This document shows, one piece after another, positions 33,676 through 44,138 of a stretch of 64,000 nucleotides of DNA (its first letter is position 1; each line of letters starts with the position of its first letter). This DNA is from Perilla frutescens (Eukaryota; Streptophyta; Magnoliopsida; Lamiales; Lamiaceae), in NCBI GenBank assembly GCA_026008535.1, contig BRKX01000018.1, positions 23,630,088 to 23,694,087 on the forward strand, read 5' to 3'. The position numbers and the translations under genes are program-made. The notes beneath the pieces are model-generated. The model saw only the letters and a list, made by a program, of their open reading frames with translations. It was not told the origin of the DNA and did not search any database.

Positions 33676-36209
33676 ATGGGAAAAGGCGGGGGATGTGTGC
33701 CTAGCAAGAAAAAACTCCCCAAACGCACCACCGCCGCCGCCGCCGACGATGACCATGAACTTCCCGAGTCCACCCCACCTGCCACGGAGAATTCCGGCGC
33801 CGCTGCACTCGAAGATGAAGTTGTTGCCACGATCCCTCCCGAACACCCGCGGAATTTCAGACTTTTCATAGTGTTCTACTCGATGTACGGACATGTGGAG
33901 GGCCTCGCACGGCGGATGAAGCGGGGCGCCGACAGCGTGGCCGGCATCGAGGCCGTGCTCTACAGGGTGCCGGAAACGTTGACCGACGAAGCCCTCGTCA
34001 AAATGCGGGCCCCGCCCAAGGACGATTCGATACCCGAGATCGCGTCGCCCGAGGATTTGTCGGGAGCTAATGGTTTCCTTTTTGGGTTTCCGACGAGGTA
34101 CGGGTGTATGGCTGCGCAGATGAAGGCTTTCTTTGATTCCACCGGCCAATTGTGGAAGGAGCAGAAGCTCGCCGGAAAGCCGGCCGGCTTCTTTGTCAGC
34201 ACCGGCACTCAAGGCGGCGGTCAAGAGACCACAGCGTAAGCTCCTAATTTTATGCTTGTGATTCGTGAATTTTTTAAAATGTTTATTCTAACCTATTACA
34301 GATTGATTTAATCCATTAGATTTTCACATCTTTGTTTCAATTGAAGTTAATAAATTCTATGGTTGGATTATCAATTAATAAAGTGACTTCTAACAGGTGT
34401 GTTTATTAAGCTTTGAAATAATAGAACCAATTCACGGGCTAAAGATTAAAAACTGCGTTATAAATCATAACTGAAAAACTCCAGCACCCATACCTAGCTA
34501 ACATAAAATGTTTTGTAATTTTAGATGTTGATCTCATATCGCATTGTCCATGTGGTACGTCAAGGTTTAGTTCTAGAAGAAGACAACTTGAATAAGGAAT
34601 AGAATGGTTAAAGAGAAACTAGCACGAATTTCTTTCTTGCAAATATCCACTTAGATATATCGTGCAGACTCCATGACCAACTCTCATTAGGAGAATCGGA
34701 ACTTGACTTCACCTGTTAGAAGTGAGTGCATATCTTACATTAGGACTCGTTGGGGAAAATCAATTTTTTTTTAATAGTTGGGAGTATATCTCATATCCAA
34801 TCTATATACGTCAGCATTGAGCTACATCCTCTGAAACCTAGATTTGGGGATAAATGCTGAAACTAAGGAAATATCAAAGTAAGGATGCTACGATGCCAGG
34901 ATTATTTTGTTCTATTACATTGTATTATCTCTCAAATCTGTGATACGCCTGATATAATTAACTGGATTGGAAATATAGTAAGTGGCTTTCTTAAAATGTG
35001 GCACTTTAGTAACTTGTTTGAAATCTTTGTGCCGAAGAAGAAGTATCTCTAATCTCTATCATGGGACCCTTTCATATTTTCTAAACATGGATGTTCAGTT
35101 TTAGGGGCAACATCTGGAGCAATGATATTTATGAAGGTCTTATATTTGTCTACACTGCTAGAATTCAGACGAGATTTAAGTCGAAGGGCATATTTGTTAC
35201 AAAATTGATATGATATGATTTTTTTTTTTTTTGTAAATATCGTTAGGTTGGGTTATTTCTGTAAAAATGCTTAAATTATTGGATATCTCGGGATATTATC
35301 CCTATAAGAAATATATGAAGTTTCCATCATTGGAGAAAGAATTTTGGTATAAATCTTCATTACTGAATTACAGTCACTTTTTCGGCTCATTTACTAGTTG
35401 GCTGGAAGTGCTTCGTTTAGATTTATCTTTTACTTGTGTGTTTTGTGGCATTTCTGTTTGCTTATATAATTCTGTTGAATTAGATAATGATTGTTTGGGA
35501 AATGAAGAAGGCTGTGTGTAAAGTTGGTGCACGGGTGACAGTTGAATTCCCCGCATTTAGATTCTTGCAATAGCTAGATTGAGATTTGTACTCAATATAT
35601 ATGCTGTAAAAGAGTGGCAGTGAGAAACAAGTTATTCCCCAGCTTGTGGCTATGGTGCAATTATTTTATATTTGATAATTTTACCGTGTCTCACTAAGTG
35701 TATGGAGATTCTCATTATAATTGCCCGGCCTCTATATATTGTTCCGAAAACTCTTTCTTCTAACTAGAGCCATTTATATATGGCTGTTTTCACCAGACAG
35801 TTACATACATGTTATATTACATTATGATGCACCAGTGTTGTTTATTGACTAAAAAACCATGAAAAGAATCAGAAAGCAAGCGTCCCAACTTATTATACGT
35901 GCTCCATTATCTGAAACACGGTGCAAGATGCATGTTGGCCTGATTATCTTATCATTACTAATTTCATCTTTCTTGTCCAGGTGGACGGCGATTACCCAAT
36001 TAGCTCATCACGGGATGCTTTTTGTTCCGATTGGGTACACTTTTGGTGCGGGTATGTTCAGAATGGATTCCATTAGAGGGGGTTCTCCATATGGTGCTGG
36101 GGTTTTTGCAGGCGACGGCACAAGGGAGCCAAGTGAAACGGAGCTGGCCCTTGCAGAGCACCAGGGCAAGTATATGGCTGCCATAGTCAAGCGGATAGGT
36201 CAGCCCTGA
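33676..36209 (+). CDS. FQR1-like NAD(P)H:quinone oxidoreductase (WrbA family), 2 exons
   Basis: CDS join(33676..34235, 35981..36209), 262 residues. The donor GC|GTAAGC and acceptor TTGTCCAG|G restore the frame as ...QETTA-WTAITQ.... It is a flavodoxin-fold quinone reductase that transfers two electrons from NAD(P)H through FMN to quinones and protects against semiquinone stress. FMN-binding motifs are visible: FYSMYGHVEGLARR (residues 67-80), GFPTRYGCMAAQMKAFFD (about 137-154), STGTQGGGQETT (about 175-186), and the C-terminal GGSPYGAGVFAGDG and HQGKYMAAIVKRI. The first 55 residues are a low-complexity extension starting MGKGGGCVPSKKK, as in plant FQR1-like 2 proteins; Gly2 and Cys7 suggest N-myristoylation with palmitoylation and a membrane site (inference). 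The length fits the family and no defect is seen. Confidence 0.93.
34236..35980 (+). other. Intron of the FQR1-like gene (1745 bp)
   Basis: Bounded by GTAAGC and TTGTCCAG. It contains only AT-rich sequence and a T run near 35219-35232; no nested gene or element was recognised. Confidence 0.9.
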
Positions 36210-36620
36210 CAGCTAGCTAGCTCATTGCTCATGGAGATATTTCAAATTTGCATTTCAGATTGTTTATTACGAACCATGAATTCTTGCCTCATTATTCATT
36301 GTTTTTTGCTTTGTCGATCTGCCTATTCAATTATTTTTTATGATTGGTTTTTAAGTGTATATGTGTTGACCTTTCTGGATCGTTAACTGTATAATAAGCT
36401 GTGGCCTTTTGCTTTCTTCCTACTGTATATTAAATATCATACATACCATATATATATATATTGAGAGTCTCTTTGCTCTACATACCTCGTGTGGTGGTCT
36501 GATGACCACCTCGGGGAACATTTACATGATTTAAATTTAAACATATGAAGAACATATTTTTTTTAGATGCTAGCATATATCCCGTGCGATGTACGGATAT
36601 AGATATTGTATTCGTATATA
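36210..36620. other. 3' flank of the FQR1-like gene
   Basis: Presumed 3' UTR and intergenic DNA with a short (TA)n tract near 36449-36461. No other feature is seen. Confidence 0.5.
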
Positions 36621-36816
36621 CAGGGTCGTCTTAAATATTTACGGGCTACTGTTCTAATTATAAAATTCAGGACCCCATACTGGAAAAAAAAAACGATTAA
36701 TTTTAATTTTAGTAATATATTTTGAAATATTAACATATTACAATTATATTTTGACACAAAAAAATTAAAACATTTATGGATATTGTTGATAAAATTCAAA
36801 GACAACCTCATACTAA

Positions 36817-37082
36817 TAATTTTCTCGTTCCATAAATGTAGTCCATTATTTCTTTTTGGGATGTCCTAAAATTATAGTCCCATTCTAAATTGGTATTGTA
36901 TTAAAACATTCTTTTACAAATATAACCCTATTTAATATAGTATGAATGAAATTAATAGAGTAGAAAATAAGGGTAATATTGGATAATTGTTGTAAATTGT
37001 GTATTTCCAATACATATTAAATATGATTTCTTAATTTGTGTGAAAATGAGAGGTGGACTACAATTATGGGACGGAGGGAATA
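36817..37082. mobile_element. Stowaway-like MITE (Tc1/mariner) inside the hAT element
   Basis: The right end is a good Stowaway terminus: GGACTACAATTATGGGACGG then AGGGAA and TA. The left end is the decayed complement (TCTCGTTCCATAAATGTAGT). About 265 bp, AT-rich, no coding capacity, TA at both edges. Confidence 0.7.
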
Positions 37083-37144
37083 TAAATAAAGAAAGAGAGT
37101 GTTATGTCATTTGCCTTTTTAAAACGGAAAGAAAAGAGATGGAT

Positions 37145-37415
37145 TATATATATAGGGGTTGGTTATAATAAAAACATATCTTGGTGTGTAAACGTGCGGA
37201 TTGTGCTTGTTTAGTGTATTTTTAGTGCTTTTCTTTATGTATTTTGGTGCTAAAAACATCTAGCACCAAAATACAATAAGAAAAGCATTAAAAAATATTA
37301 GCAAAAATTAGCACCAAAATACATAAAGAAAAGCACTAAAAATATACTAAACAAGCACAGTCCGCAGTTTACACACCAAGATAAGTTTTTTATTTGAACC
37401 AACTCCTATATATAT
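37145..37415. mobile_element. Fold-back MITE with about 95-110 bp inverted arms
   Basis: The left arm from GGGGTTGGTTATAATAAAAA (37155) to about 37258 is the near-perfect complement of the right arm (about 37306-37406, ending GAACCAACTCC), with a 45-bp loop. Both arms contain the complementary words CTTGGTGTGTAAAC, TGTGCTTGTTTAGT and TTAGTGCTTTTCTTTATG. Flanks are TATATATA on both sides, which could be the target duplication or a microsatellite. Superfamily unclear (Mutator-like or unclassified). Confidence 0.75.
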
Positions 37416-37418
37416 ATA

Positions 37419-37451
<33 letters not shown>

Positions 37452-37455
37452 TGTT
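37415..37455. repeat. (TA)n-(TG)n-(TA)n microsatellite
   Basis: Compound dinucleotide tract directly beside the right arm of the fold-back MITE. Confidence 0.9.
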
Positions 37456-37639
37456 AAATATATACACATACTTACAAAAAAAAAGAGCCCCTATAAATGG
37501 AGAGGCCATGTGTTGATGGTCACTTTGAGCACCCTTATAGTCAGCCCTGCATGTATATAATATAAGATTTGATCATAAATAGAAAAAATATATAATTATC
37601 TTGATCCAAATTAATAAAATTAAATTATATTTTGATTCA

Positions 37640-37780
37640 AAATTATATCTAGAGGCCCTGTCATACCTGACTTGCTAAGTGTGTTTAACCTCTCCTGAGG
37701 TGGGGTTTACTTAGTGCGCACCTCGGTAGTGGTTGTGGGTTATCCTTGACAACAAAAAATAAAATAAAATAATAATATAT
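37640..37780 (+). other. Possible SINE-like remnant with an A-rich tail
   Basis: A short non-AT-rich segment (GGTGGGGTTTACTTAGTGCG, CACCTCGGTAGTGG) ends in AATAAAATAAAATAATAAT-type A-rich sequence, as retroposon 3' ends do. No clear polymerase III boxes were found; low confidence. Confidence 0.25.
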
Positions 37781-38128
37781 GAAACACTTTCTTATACACA
37801 ATGTTAGTGGTATATGAATTATATTGTTCACATATTAAAAGTTCAAACCACTACGATTGGAAATAACAACATATTAACAATGTTTGTAAATAAATTTCTT
37901 CATAAAAAGTCCAACATGAGATAATTGTCGATATCCTAATAATAAGAAAAAAAATACAATCTAGAACATCATAGCAACATATTTTAGTTGCAATAACTAA
38001 AATGTCTAATGTGTAAATTATTTTAGTAGCAAATTTTCATAAGAGTGAGAAAACTTTGTTAGTGCCATCATCCAGCACTAAGTGTTTTTAGATTGTCATA
38101 ATATTTATGGCAATTCAAAGAACACAAA
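37781..38128. other. AT-rich intergenic DNA
   Basis: Nothing recognised. Confidence 0.4.
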
Positions 38129-38947
38129 TGTTTTGGTTTTTCAAGGTTTGAAGATCATGTTCTGGACATTTTGAAATGAACATTCTGTTGCCAATCTGAT
38201 TGAAGATCGAAGAATGTACTTGAGCATGTTCGTGGACATGATCATGTACATGGTTGTCCAGAGAGTTTCCAAGAGACGTGTCAAGCTGATTTCAAAGAGT
38301 TGAAGTTACCTTTTCAAGATGGACGTTTCAGAATAGATGATACCTTGTTCAAGATGAAGATCAAGATGAAAGAAGACGAGTTCTATTCAAGGAAGAAATC
38401 TAACTAAAAGAAGTCCGAATTAAATTAGGAAAGTTTCCTTTTAGAGTTTAATTCAAAATGATATTTTCTGATTACCTTGTTTAGACTATATCTTGTGTTT
38501 ATAAATAGCCTGGGAATCAGACTAGTTAGTGCGAGAGGTTTTATGTATACGCAAGAAATCAAGAACTAGAGAGTCTAAAAGACTTCAAGTTTGAAGTATA
38601 TAATATGCGGGTAGACTAGGTTTGATTCTTGTGATCATTGTGTGTTTAGCCTGTGTTTGAAATTCTTTCATACACACTTAGAAGAGTCTCGGAAGAGATT
38701 TCATCTGGAAACTAGCGGTAATCTAGGTTGTGAGGGGATCTCATAATTCAATTCATCGAAAGAGGTTGTTGAGTGTAGGAAAGGGGTCGAGTGATGGGAG
38801 GTCATCGTGTAATAACATTTGTAACCTTGCAACAGAATAGTGGATTGTTTCTCACAGACTTGTGAAGTCCCCCTGACGTAGATCAGTTGATCGAACAGGA
38901 TTACCAACCTTGTGCCATTTACTTATTTTATATTTAGCATTCTAACA
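38129..38947 (+). repeat. copia-type solo LTR
   Basis: A TG...CA-bounded stretch (TGTTTTGG to CATTCTAACA) with a TATA box TATAAATAG at 38500-38508. It is followed by a leader and a U5-like segment (CCCCCTGACGTAGATCAG, TGATCGAACAGGATTACC) that resembles U5 of plant copia LTRs. No internal region or second LTR is near. A target duplication could not be confirmed (ACAAA left, TTACA right), so the ends may be off by a few bases. Confidence 0.6.
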
Positions 38948-39280
38948 TTACATGTTCTTTAAAATGTTCATGTACATGATTATGAACATGATCCTATCTG
39001 CACGGTTTATGTAACTTCAAACTTAAATTATATGTATAATATTTAGAATTTCATATAAATATAAAACATGTGAATAAAAAAAATCATAACAATCCCATTT
39101 TATTTAGAATCACAATAGCATGTTATGATAAGAAATAAAGTTTATGCAAAATAAAAATAACAATTATTACTCATATTTGCTCCAATAATCTTAATCTATA
39201 TATAAAAAAATAAAAAACAAACTAAACGCGAATGAAATCAATTTTCATTAAATCAATACATCAAGAAAAAAGAAATCACT
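38948..39280. other. AT-rich intergenic DNA
   Basis: Contains repeated ATGTTC/GAACAT words near 38950-38995, echoing CATGTTC words in the adjacent LTR. Nothing else recognised. Confidence 0.4.
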
Positions 39281-39607
39281 GAATACAAGAAGTTGAATGC
39301 TAGTTTTTCTCCAGAGGTAGCAGAGGCCCTTGCATGCCAAGAAGGTTTGCTTCTAGCCAAGGAGTTTGGTGGGCGAAGCGTTGTTCTAGAGACAAACTGC
39401 CAAATTACTTATCGAAATATTCAGTCGGCGGTGGAAAATTGATCCTATGAGAGGGCGATTTACAGCTCAATACTAATGGAAGCAAGCCATTTTGATGAGG
39501 TGCTTTATAGTTGGGCTAGGAAGAATGCTAACATTACAACTCATGAATTGGCTCATTTAGCTTTACGTGATTCTTGCTTTCCGTTATACCGGTGTTGTTC
39601 TGATTAG
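39281..39607 (+). pseudogene. RNase H-like (RVT_3 type) relic, probably from a LINE
   Basis: The frame with GCT at 39299-39301 reads FSPEVAEALACQEGLLLAKE, VVLETNCQ, EASHFDEVLYSWARKNANI and THELAHLALRD. This is the plant 'reverse transcriptase-like' RNase H domain with the E-A-(E)ALACQEG helix and the D/E-x-C-Q strand; in LETNCQ the usual acidic residue of LETDCQ is Asn. In-frame stops are at 39440 (TGA) and 39605 (TAG). An A run follows at 39668. Such domains sit at the C-terminus of plant LINEs and also as stand-alone genes; the rest is missing. Confidence 0.75.
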
Positions 39608-40289
39608 ACTTTTGTCAGATATTATGGATATTGATCGGGTTTTGCTTTAATAATGTTATTTTCACTAAAAAAATGTGAAATATAATTTCATTTAATGAGA
39701 TTGAAAGCAATCAAAAGTTAATTTGATGACAATGTGATTATCAAGCTTTAAATTAATGTAGAGAGAGAGAGCCAATTTTTTTTTGCCACTTAAATTTTGA
39801 AAAAACATAATTTAGACACCAACTCTTAAACATATATTTTAGCCACTTTGGATCAAAATGCCCTTTAGACATTGAAAAAAAATAAATTGAATTATCCGAC
39901 CTACCCTATCACATTCCAGATATGTTTTTTGTCTTCATCAATCTTCATCTCCCCAGCACATCCCACCCCACCCCAAACTATCTCATCTTTATGAAAATCT
40001 TATTGAACACGGTGAAGTTCTCCTCAAAATTTGAACATGTCGAGCTAGTGTAGTGAACAACCAAGTTCAACTTTTACAAATAAAAAAAAAGTAATTTTGT
40101 TATTAACTGCATGCTGAAAGCCTACATTAATTATTATACAACATAAATTGAATGATTTCACCGTGTTAGATAATTATTTCTTATTTGCTTCAACTTGCAA
40201 AAATTTATGGTCGTTCAATTCCGTTTGAAAGTTGAAGCACATCTTACGTATTCGATCTTGAAGAAACTGAAGTTTCGGTTCTGAAAGAG
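39608..40289. other. AT-rich intergenic DNA
   Basis: No gene or element ends recognised; a short GA run is present at 39763-39770. Confidence 0.4.
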
Positions 40290-40878
40290 TTGTGTACAAA
40301 GTTGTGTATAAAGTTGAGACAACTTTGTATACGCAGCGGAAATTTAAAACATAAACAATGGATTGGAATTTTCACAAGATTATATTTCTATAATCTTGCG
40401 AAGTGCCTCAGGGCGAAAACTTCACTATATAAAATATGTGAATTACAAAAACACTACCAGATAAACTCTCACTAAATATTAAGACACTTTATCTCTTCCT
40501 TCACAGAAGGTTGGGACTAAAGTTGTCTTAACTATATCTAGTAGAAACGGATAAATACGAGAACTAAAAACTTCACAGAATCTGAAAAGCTCTACTAAAA
40601 ACTCGTTATCTAACACTAACTATCTGAACCCTATATATACACAGCTCGTTGCTTGATCCCTACTCAAAGCAACCGATCCACTAAGCCTTGATCTCCACGA
40701 ACTGTATTCCTATATTTCCGGCGCAACTTCCGGAACAACCGTGGCTTCAGCAGATCGTTGGACTTGGTCAAGTCCCACATGCTCCTAATTTCTCTCAACA
40801 GAATTTAACCTGCAAGAAAGACAAAAACTCCAAATACACATTTAAAACAAATATTCCTAAATCTATAATACACTACAA
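40290..40878 (-). repeat. copia-type LTR remnant
   Basis: On the minus strand there is a TATA box TATATATA (40639-40632), a long leader, and near the end TTTCCGCTGCG (about 40343-40333), a typical terminus of copia LTRs. A perfect 10-bp inverted repeat ACAAAGTTGT/ACAACTTTGT lies at 40296-40305 and 40319-40328. The ends and a target duplication were not resolved. Confidence 0.5.
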
Positions 40879-40915
40879 AACGGTATCAACAGATCTAATT
40901 AATTTGACTCACTTA

Positions 40916-40977
40916 GTAGTAGTGGTGGTGGTGGTGGTGGTGGTGGTGGTCGTATTATTATTATTATTATTATTATT

Positions 40978-41036
<59 letters not shown>

Positions 41037-41112
41037 CGTCGTAGTGATAGTCGTGGTGGTGGTGGTGGTGTTATTATTATTATCATCATTATCATCATTA
41101 TCATCGTCATCA

Positions 41113-41149
<37 letters not shown>

Positions 41150-41150
41150 G

Positions 41151-41188
<38 letters not shown>

Positions 41189-41212
41189 TACTACTTACTA
41201 CTACTTGATCAC
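40916..41212. repeat. Compound trinucleotide microsatellite (about 300 bp)
   Basis: Consecutive blocks of GTG/TGG, TTA/ATT, TTG/GTT, CGT-type variants, GTG again, ATT/ATC mixtures and finally ATC units. It lies about 110 bp beyond the stop codon of the UGT gene. Any long Val/Leu or Met/Ile/Gln frames through it are artefacts of the repeat. Confidence 0.95.
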
Positions 41213-41319
41213 TAATGTAAACCCATTGTATTAAATATTTCTATATATAATGATATAACAAACATAAGAGTGAAATATTAGGAAACAAAAGCGAGCCCAA
41301 TTTCAATTCAATTTGTTGC

Positions 41320-42733
41320 TCATTTGGAGCCTATCTTAGTAAGCACGTCACACATTGATTTGTGGGATGAGCCACCGAGCTTTAGAGCCTCAATTGCACT
41401 CATCTTCAGCTCCTGAGCCTTTTCCCTCGAACATTTTTCCTCCATTAATGTTCTCACCGTTGTCTCTATCTCCTCCCTCCCCACCACCTGCGACGGCTGC
41501 GGCCGTGGGCGCAGCGCCACGCCTGCCTCCTCCGCCAAGAAGGCGGCATTCATCTTCTGCTCCGCATAGAGGGGCCATGCGATCATGGGCACACCATTGG
41601 TGATACTTTCCAATATTGAGTTCCATCCACAATGTGACAAAAATCCACCAACTGCTCGGTGGGTCAAGATTTGGACTTGTGGGGCCCACGTTGGGGTTAA
41701 GAATCCAACGTCATGGACTCGAGTCAAAAACCCCTCGGGTAAATAGTTTGGAGTCGGACCACCGTCGTCTGAGGCGGTGGTCACACTGAAAAACGCATCG
41801 TCCACGCGGCCGGTCATGGGCGGGCGCACCACCCAAACAAATCTCTGTCGACTCAGCTCCAAACCCCAAGCAAGCTCGGTTATTTGTTCTTGAGATAACA
41901 TTCCACCACTGCCGAACGACACGAAAACCACCGATTCATCAGGTTGCCGGTCTAACCAGGCCGCCAGCTTGCTATTCGGACCATCCGGTTCGACCGGTCT
42001 GGTTAACGGTCCGATTGGATGAACCGGGATCTTGATTACTGATTTGAGAGCCTCGTTCTCCGACAGAGCATGGAGAGTTTGGGGATCGAAATCCTTCCAG
42101 GAATTAATCAAAATCCCATCGAACAACGGAATCTGTCTCCCCATTCTTAAATATTCGTCGTACTGCTGATCGGTCCGGTCGAGCATAGGGTCGACTACGT
42201 CATCCGGTCGAACCGGTTTGCAGCCGGGAATTTTGAGTGGCTCTTTTTGATGAACGTATTCACCGATGATTTCTTGATCAAGAATTGGGCAGTAAACGGT
42301 AAGAGCAGTAAACCAAGCCGTGGAAGGGATGTAGACGTACCTGGGCATGTTGAGCTCGGTGGCGATAGGAAGCATGTCGGTGCCGAAGTGGTCGACGAAG
42401 AGGGCGTCGGGGCGTGGCTCCATGGCGGCGATGGCGGCGCGGACCGACGCCGAGGCGGAGCGGACCATAAGGCAAAGTTGGGTGACGACTTGGGTGGAGG
42501 AATCGACGAGGTGAGAAATATCAACAGGAGGGAGCTCCATTAGTTGAACTTGTTGGTGAAGGGGGAGCTTGAGGAGCTTCGACTCCGGCGGCGACGCAGC
42601 AGCCGTTACTAGAAGAACGCTGACCCTAACGCCGTGGTGGGCGGCGAGGCGGTTACCCAGGACTAGCGTTGGGATGAGGTGGCCCATGCCGGGACTGGAC
42701 AGTATAGCAACGTGAAGGTTACTAAAGGAGCTA

Positions 42734-42738
<5 letters not shown>
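41320..42738 (-). CDS. UGT72E-like UDP-glycosyltransferase
   Basis: Single-exon gene of 472 residues from ATG 42738 to TGA 41322-41320. An in-frame ATG 102 bases upstream exists, but it would add a Ser/Leu repeat encoded by a (CT)n tract, so the downstream start with the family N-terminus (HVAILSSPGMGHLIP) is preferred. GT1 family: transfers a sugar, usually glucose, from UDP-sugar to small acceptors in the cytosol. Catalytic His20 and Asp116 (FVDHFGTD) are present. The PSPG donor-binding box spans residues 351-394 (WAPQVQILTHRAVGGFLSHC to the final Gln), with HCGWNS at 369-374 and a terminal Gln favouring UDP-glucose. Overall similarity is to UGT72E/UGT72-type enzymes that glucosylate monolignols and other phenylpropanoids; the acceptor is inferred. 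It appears intact. Confidence 0.93.
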
Positions 42739-42775
<37 letters not shown>

Positions 42776-43056
42776 TACTTCAGATAAAAACATGCAACAC
42801 ACGATCTATCAAGGATACTTATCTTGTGAGCTGTGACCACATGAACCCTGTAGTAAGTTGAGTACTTGAATAGTATAGAGTTTGAAGCAAACTAAAACTC
42901 GAGCTTTGGTTATTATAATTAATAATACTCATACTCGATTTAGAAAGTAACCGCCATTACCTAATGATGGTGGGTTATCTACACCTAAATTTCCAAACTA
43001 ATTTAGCAATTTATCATTGATTTTGACACCCAAATATTTTTATATTCATTAGCGAT
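42739..43056 (-). promoter_or_regulatory. 5' UTR and promoter region of the UGT gene
   Basis: A (GA)n/(CT)n microsatellite at 42740-42771 sits directly before the start codon; CT-rich leaders are common in plants. Further upstream the sequence is AT-rich with TATAATAA near 42917-42910 (minus). No firm TATA position can be given. Confidence 0.5.
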
Positions 43057-43562
43057 TTAGAACGTCTCCAAGAGACCACTAAATCGGCAAAGTGCCGTGA
43101 AAAAATTGATTTGGCTTGTTCCAACAGATCTACTAAGAATCTCGGTAGTTTGAGGGAGGTGAATGGTACCTCGGTTGATTAATTGGGGTATTGTTCATCA
43201 CGGTATCTCTTTCCCCCGTTTTTTTTTTTTTTTTTGTTTTATTTTTTATTTTTCATAAATGCAAATTAATTTATTTGGTATATTTTTTTTATTTTCTATT
43301 ATATTTATTTTAATTATTTGAAAATTATTTTATACATTAATTAAGTAAATACTATTACATTAATTTAAACATGTAATTAAACACAAAATACATAGTTAAT
43401 AAAAATAGAATTACATATTTAACAATACAAAACTACAAATATATTTTTTAACGATACAAAGCCACAATATATTACAATAAATAATACAAATACATAATTA
43501 ATAAAAATACAAACATAATACAATAAGAGTAAAATATTAAAAATATAATACAATAATTTTAG

Positions 43563-43634
43563 CTAATAATCCCCTAAACCACTTCCGGATCCAGATCCTG
43601 CACCGGGAATATCTGAAAAATAACTTCCAAAGTT
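43563..43634 (-). pseudogene. C-terminal tail of a second PIF/Harbinger ORF
   Basis: The minus strand reads GSYFSDIPGAGSGSGSGLGD then Tyr and TAG (43565-43563). Gly/Ser-rich tails of this style occur in the companion protein of plant PIF elements; the assignment rests mainly on position. Confidence 0.4.
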
Positions 43635-43667
43635 GAAATATCGAACGAAGGAATAGATGAATTCCAA

Positions 43668-43775
43668 GCGTTTTTGGGCCGATTTAAAAAAATCAAAGAC
43701 AAAGATGTTCACTTGGCACTTCGTAATGCTTTGATTGATCATTTGTGGGACAAGTTTTCAAATTCAGAAATGTAA
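43668..43775 (+). pseudogene. C-terminal tail of a PIF/Harbinger transposase
   Basis: 36 codons read AFLGRFKKIKDK then DVHLALRNALIDHLWDKF and end TAA at 43773-43775. The pattern of a charged helix followed by (R)NALI(E/D)HLW is the usual end of plant Harbinger-type nucleases. The DDE domain is missing. Confidence 0.6.
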
Positions 43776-44138
43776 TTGTTATTACATGTAATTTATGTTT
43801 TTATTAAATGATTTATTATGAAATGTTGAATTTTATTTTAAATAAGTTGATTGTTTTTACATGAACCTTTTAATTTTTGTAAAATAAAAATAAAATGTAA
43901 TTATATATTAATTCAAAATAAAAAATAATGAGCAAGAATATTAATATATATATATATAATCCTATATAATTAAATAATTCAATAAAAAAATTAAATTAAT
44001 AGTAAAGAGTATAAAAAGGGAATATTGTATTATAGGATGAAATGTAGAGTGATGTTGTTGAAGATGAAAATTGAAAATCTATTACTTTAACTGTACAGTA
44101 ATGTAGAGTTAAGGTGAAAATTGTTGGAGATGATCTTA

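Larger units (their letters stand above)
36621..37549. mobile_element. hAT-type non-autonomous element carrying two nested MITEs
   Basis: Left end CAGGGTCGTC and right end GTCAGCCCTG (TCAGCCCTG to 37549) are imperfect inverted repeats of the CAGGG(C/T) type typical of plant hAT elements. Sub-terminal CAGGACCCC on the left and GAGCCCC on the right support this. The 8-bp flanks (CGTATATA and CATGTATA) are similar but not identical, so the duplication is degenerate. Without the two nested elements only about 400 bp remain and no transposase is present. Confidence 0.65.
43060..44135. mobile_element. PIF/Harbinger element relic (1076 bp)
   Basis: Imperfect terminal inverted repeats GAACGTCTCCAAGAG (left) and TTGTTGGAGATGATC (right) are flanked by the TTA/TTA duplication (43057-43059, 44136-44138) typical of PIF/Harbinger. 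Inside are two short coding tails pointing at each other: 43668-43775 (+) and 43563-43634 (-). The rest is AT-rich, so most of both genes is deleted. Confidence 0.75.

Noticed and set aside
33595..34224. 209-codon open frame on the minus strand
   Set aside because: It is the antisense shadow of the GC-rich first exon of the FQR1-like gene and shows no domain of its own.
40688..41044. Frame ending in poly-Val/poly-Leu
   Set aside because: Produced by the trinucleotide microsatellite; no start context or homology.
41320..42840. Longer UGT protein starting 34 codons upstream
   Set aside because: The extension consists of a Ser/Leu repeat from a (CT)n tract; the family N-terminus begins at the ATG at 42738.
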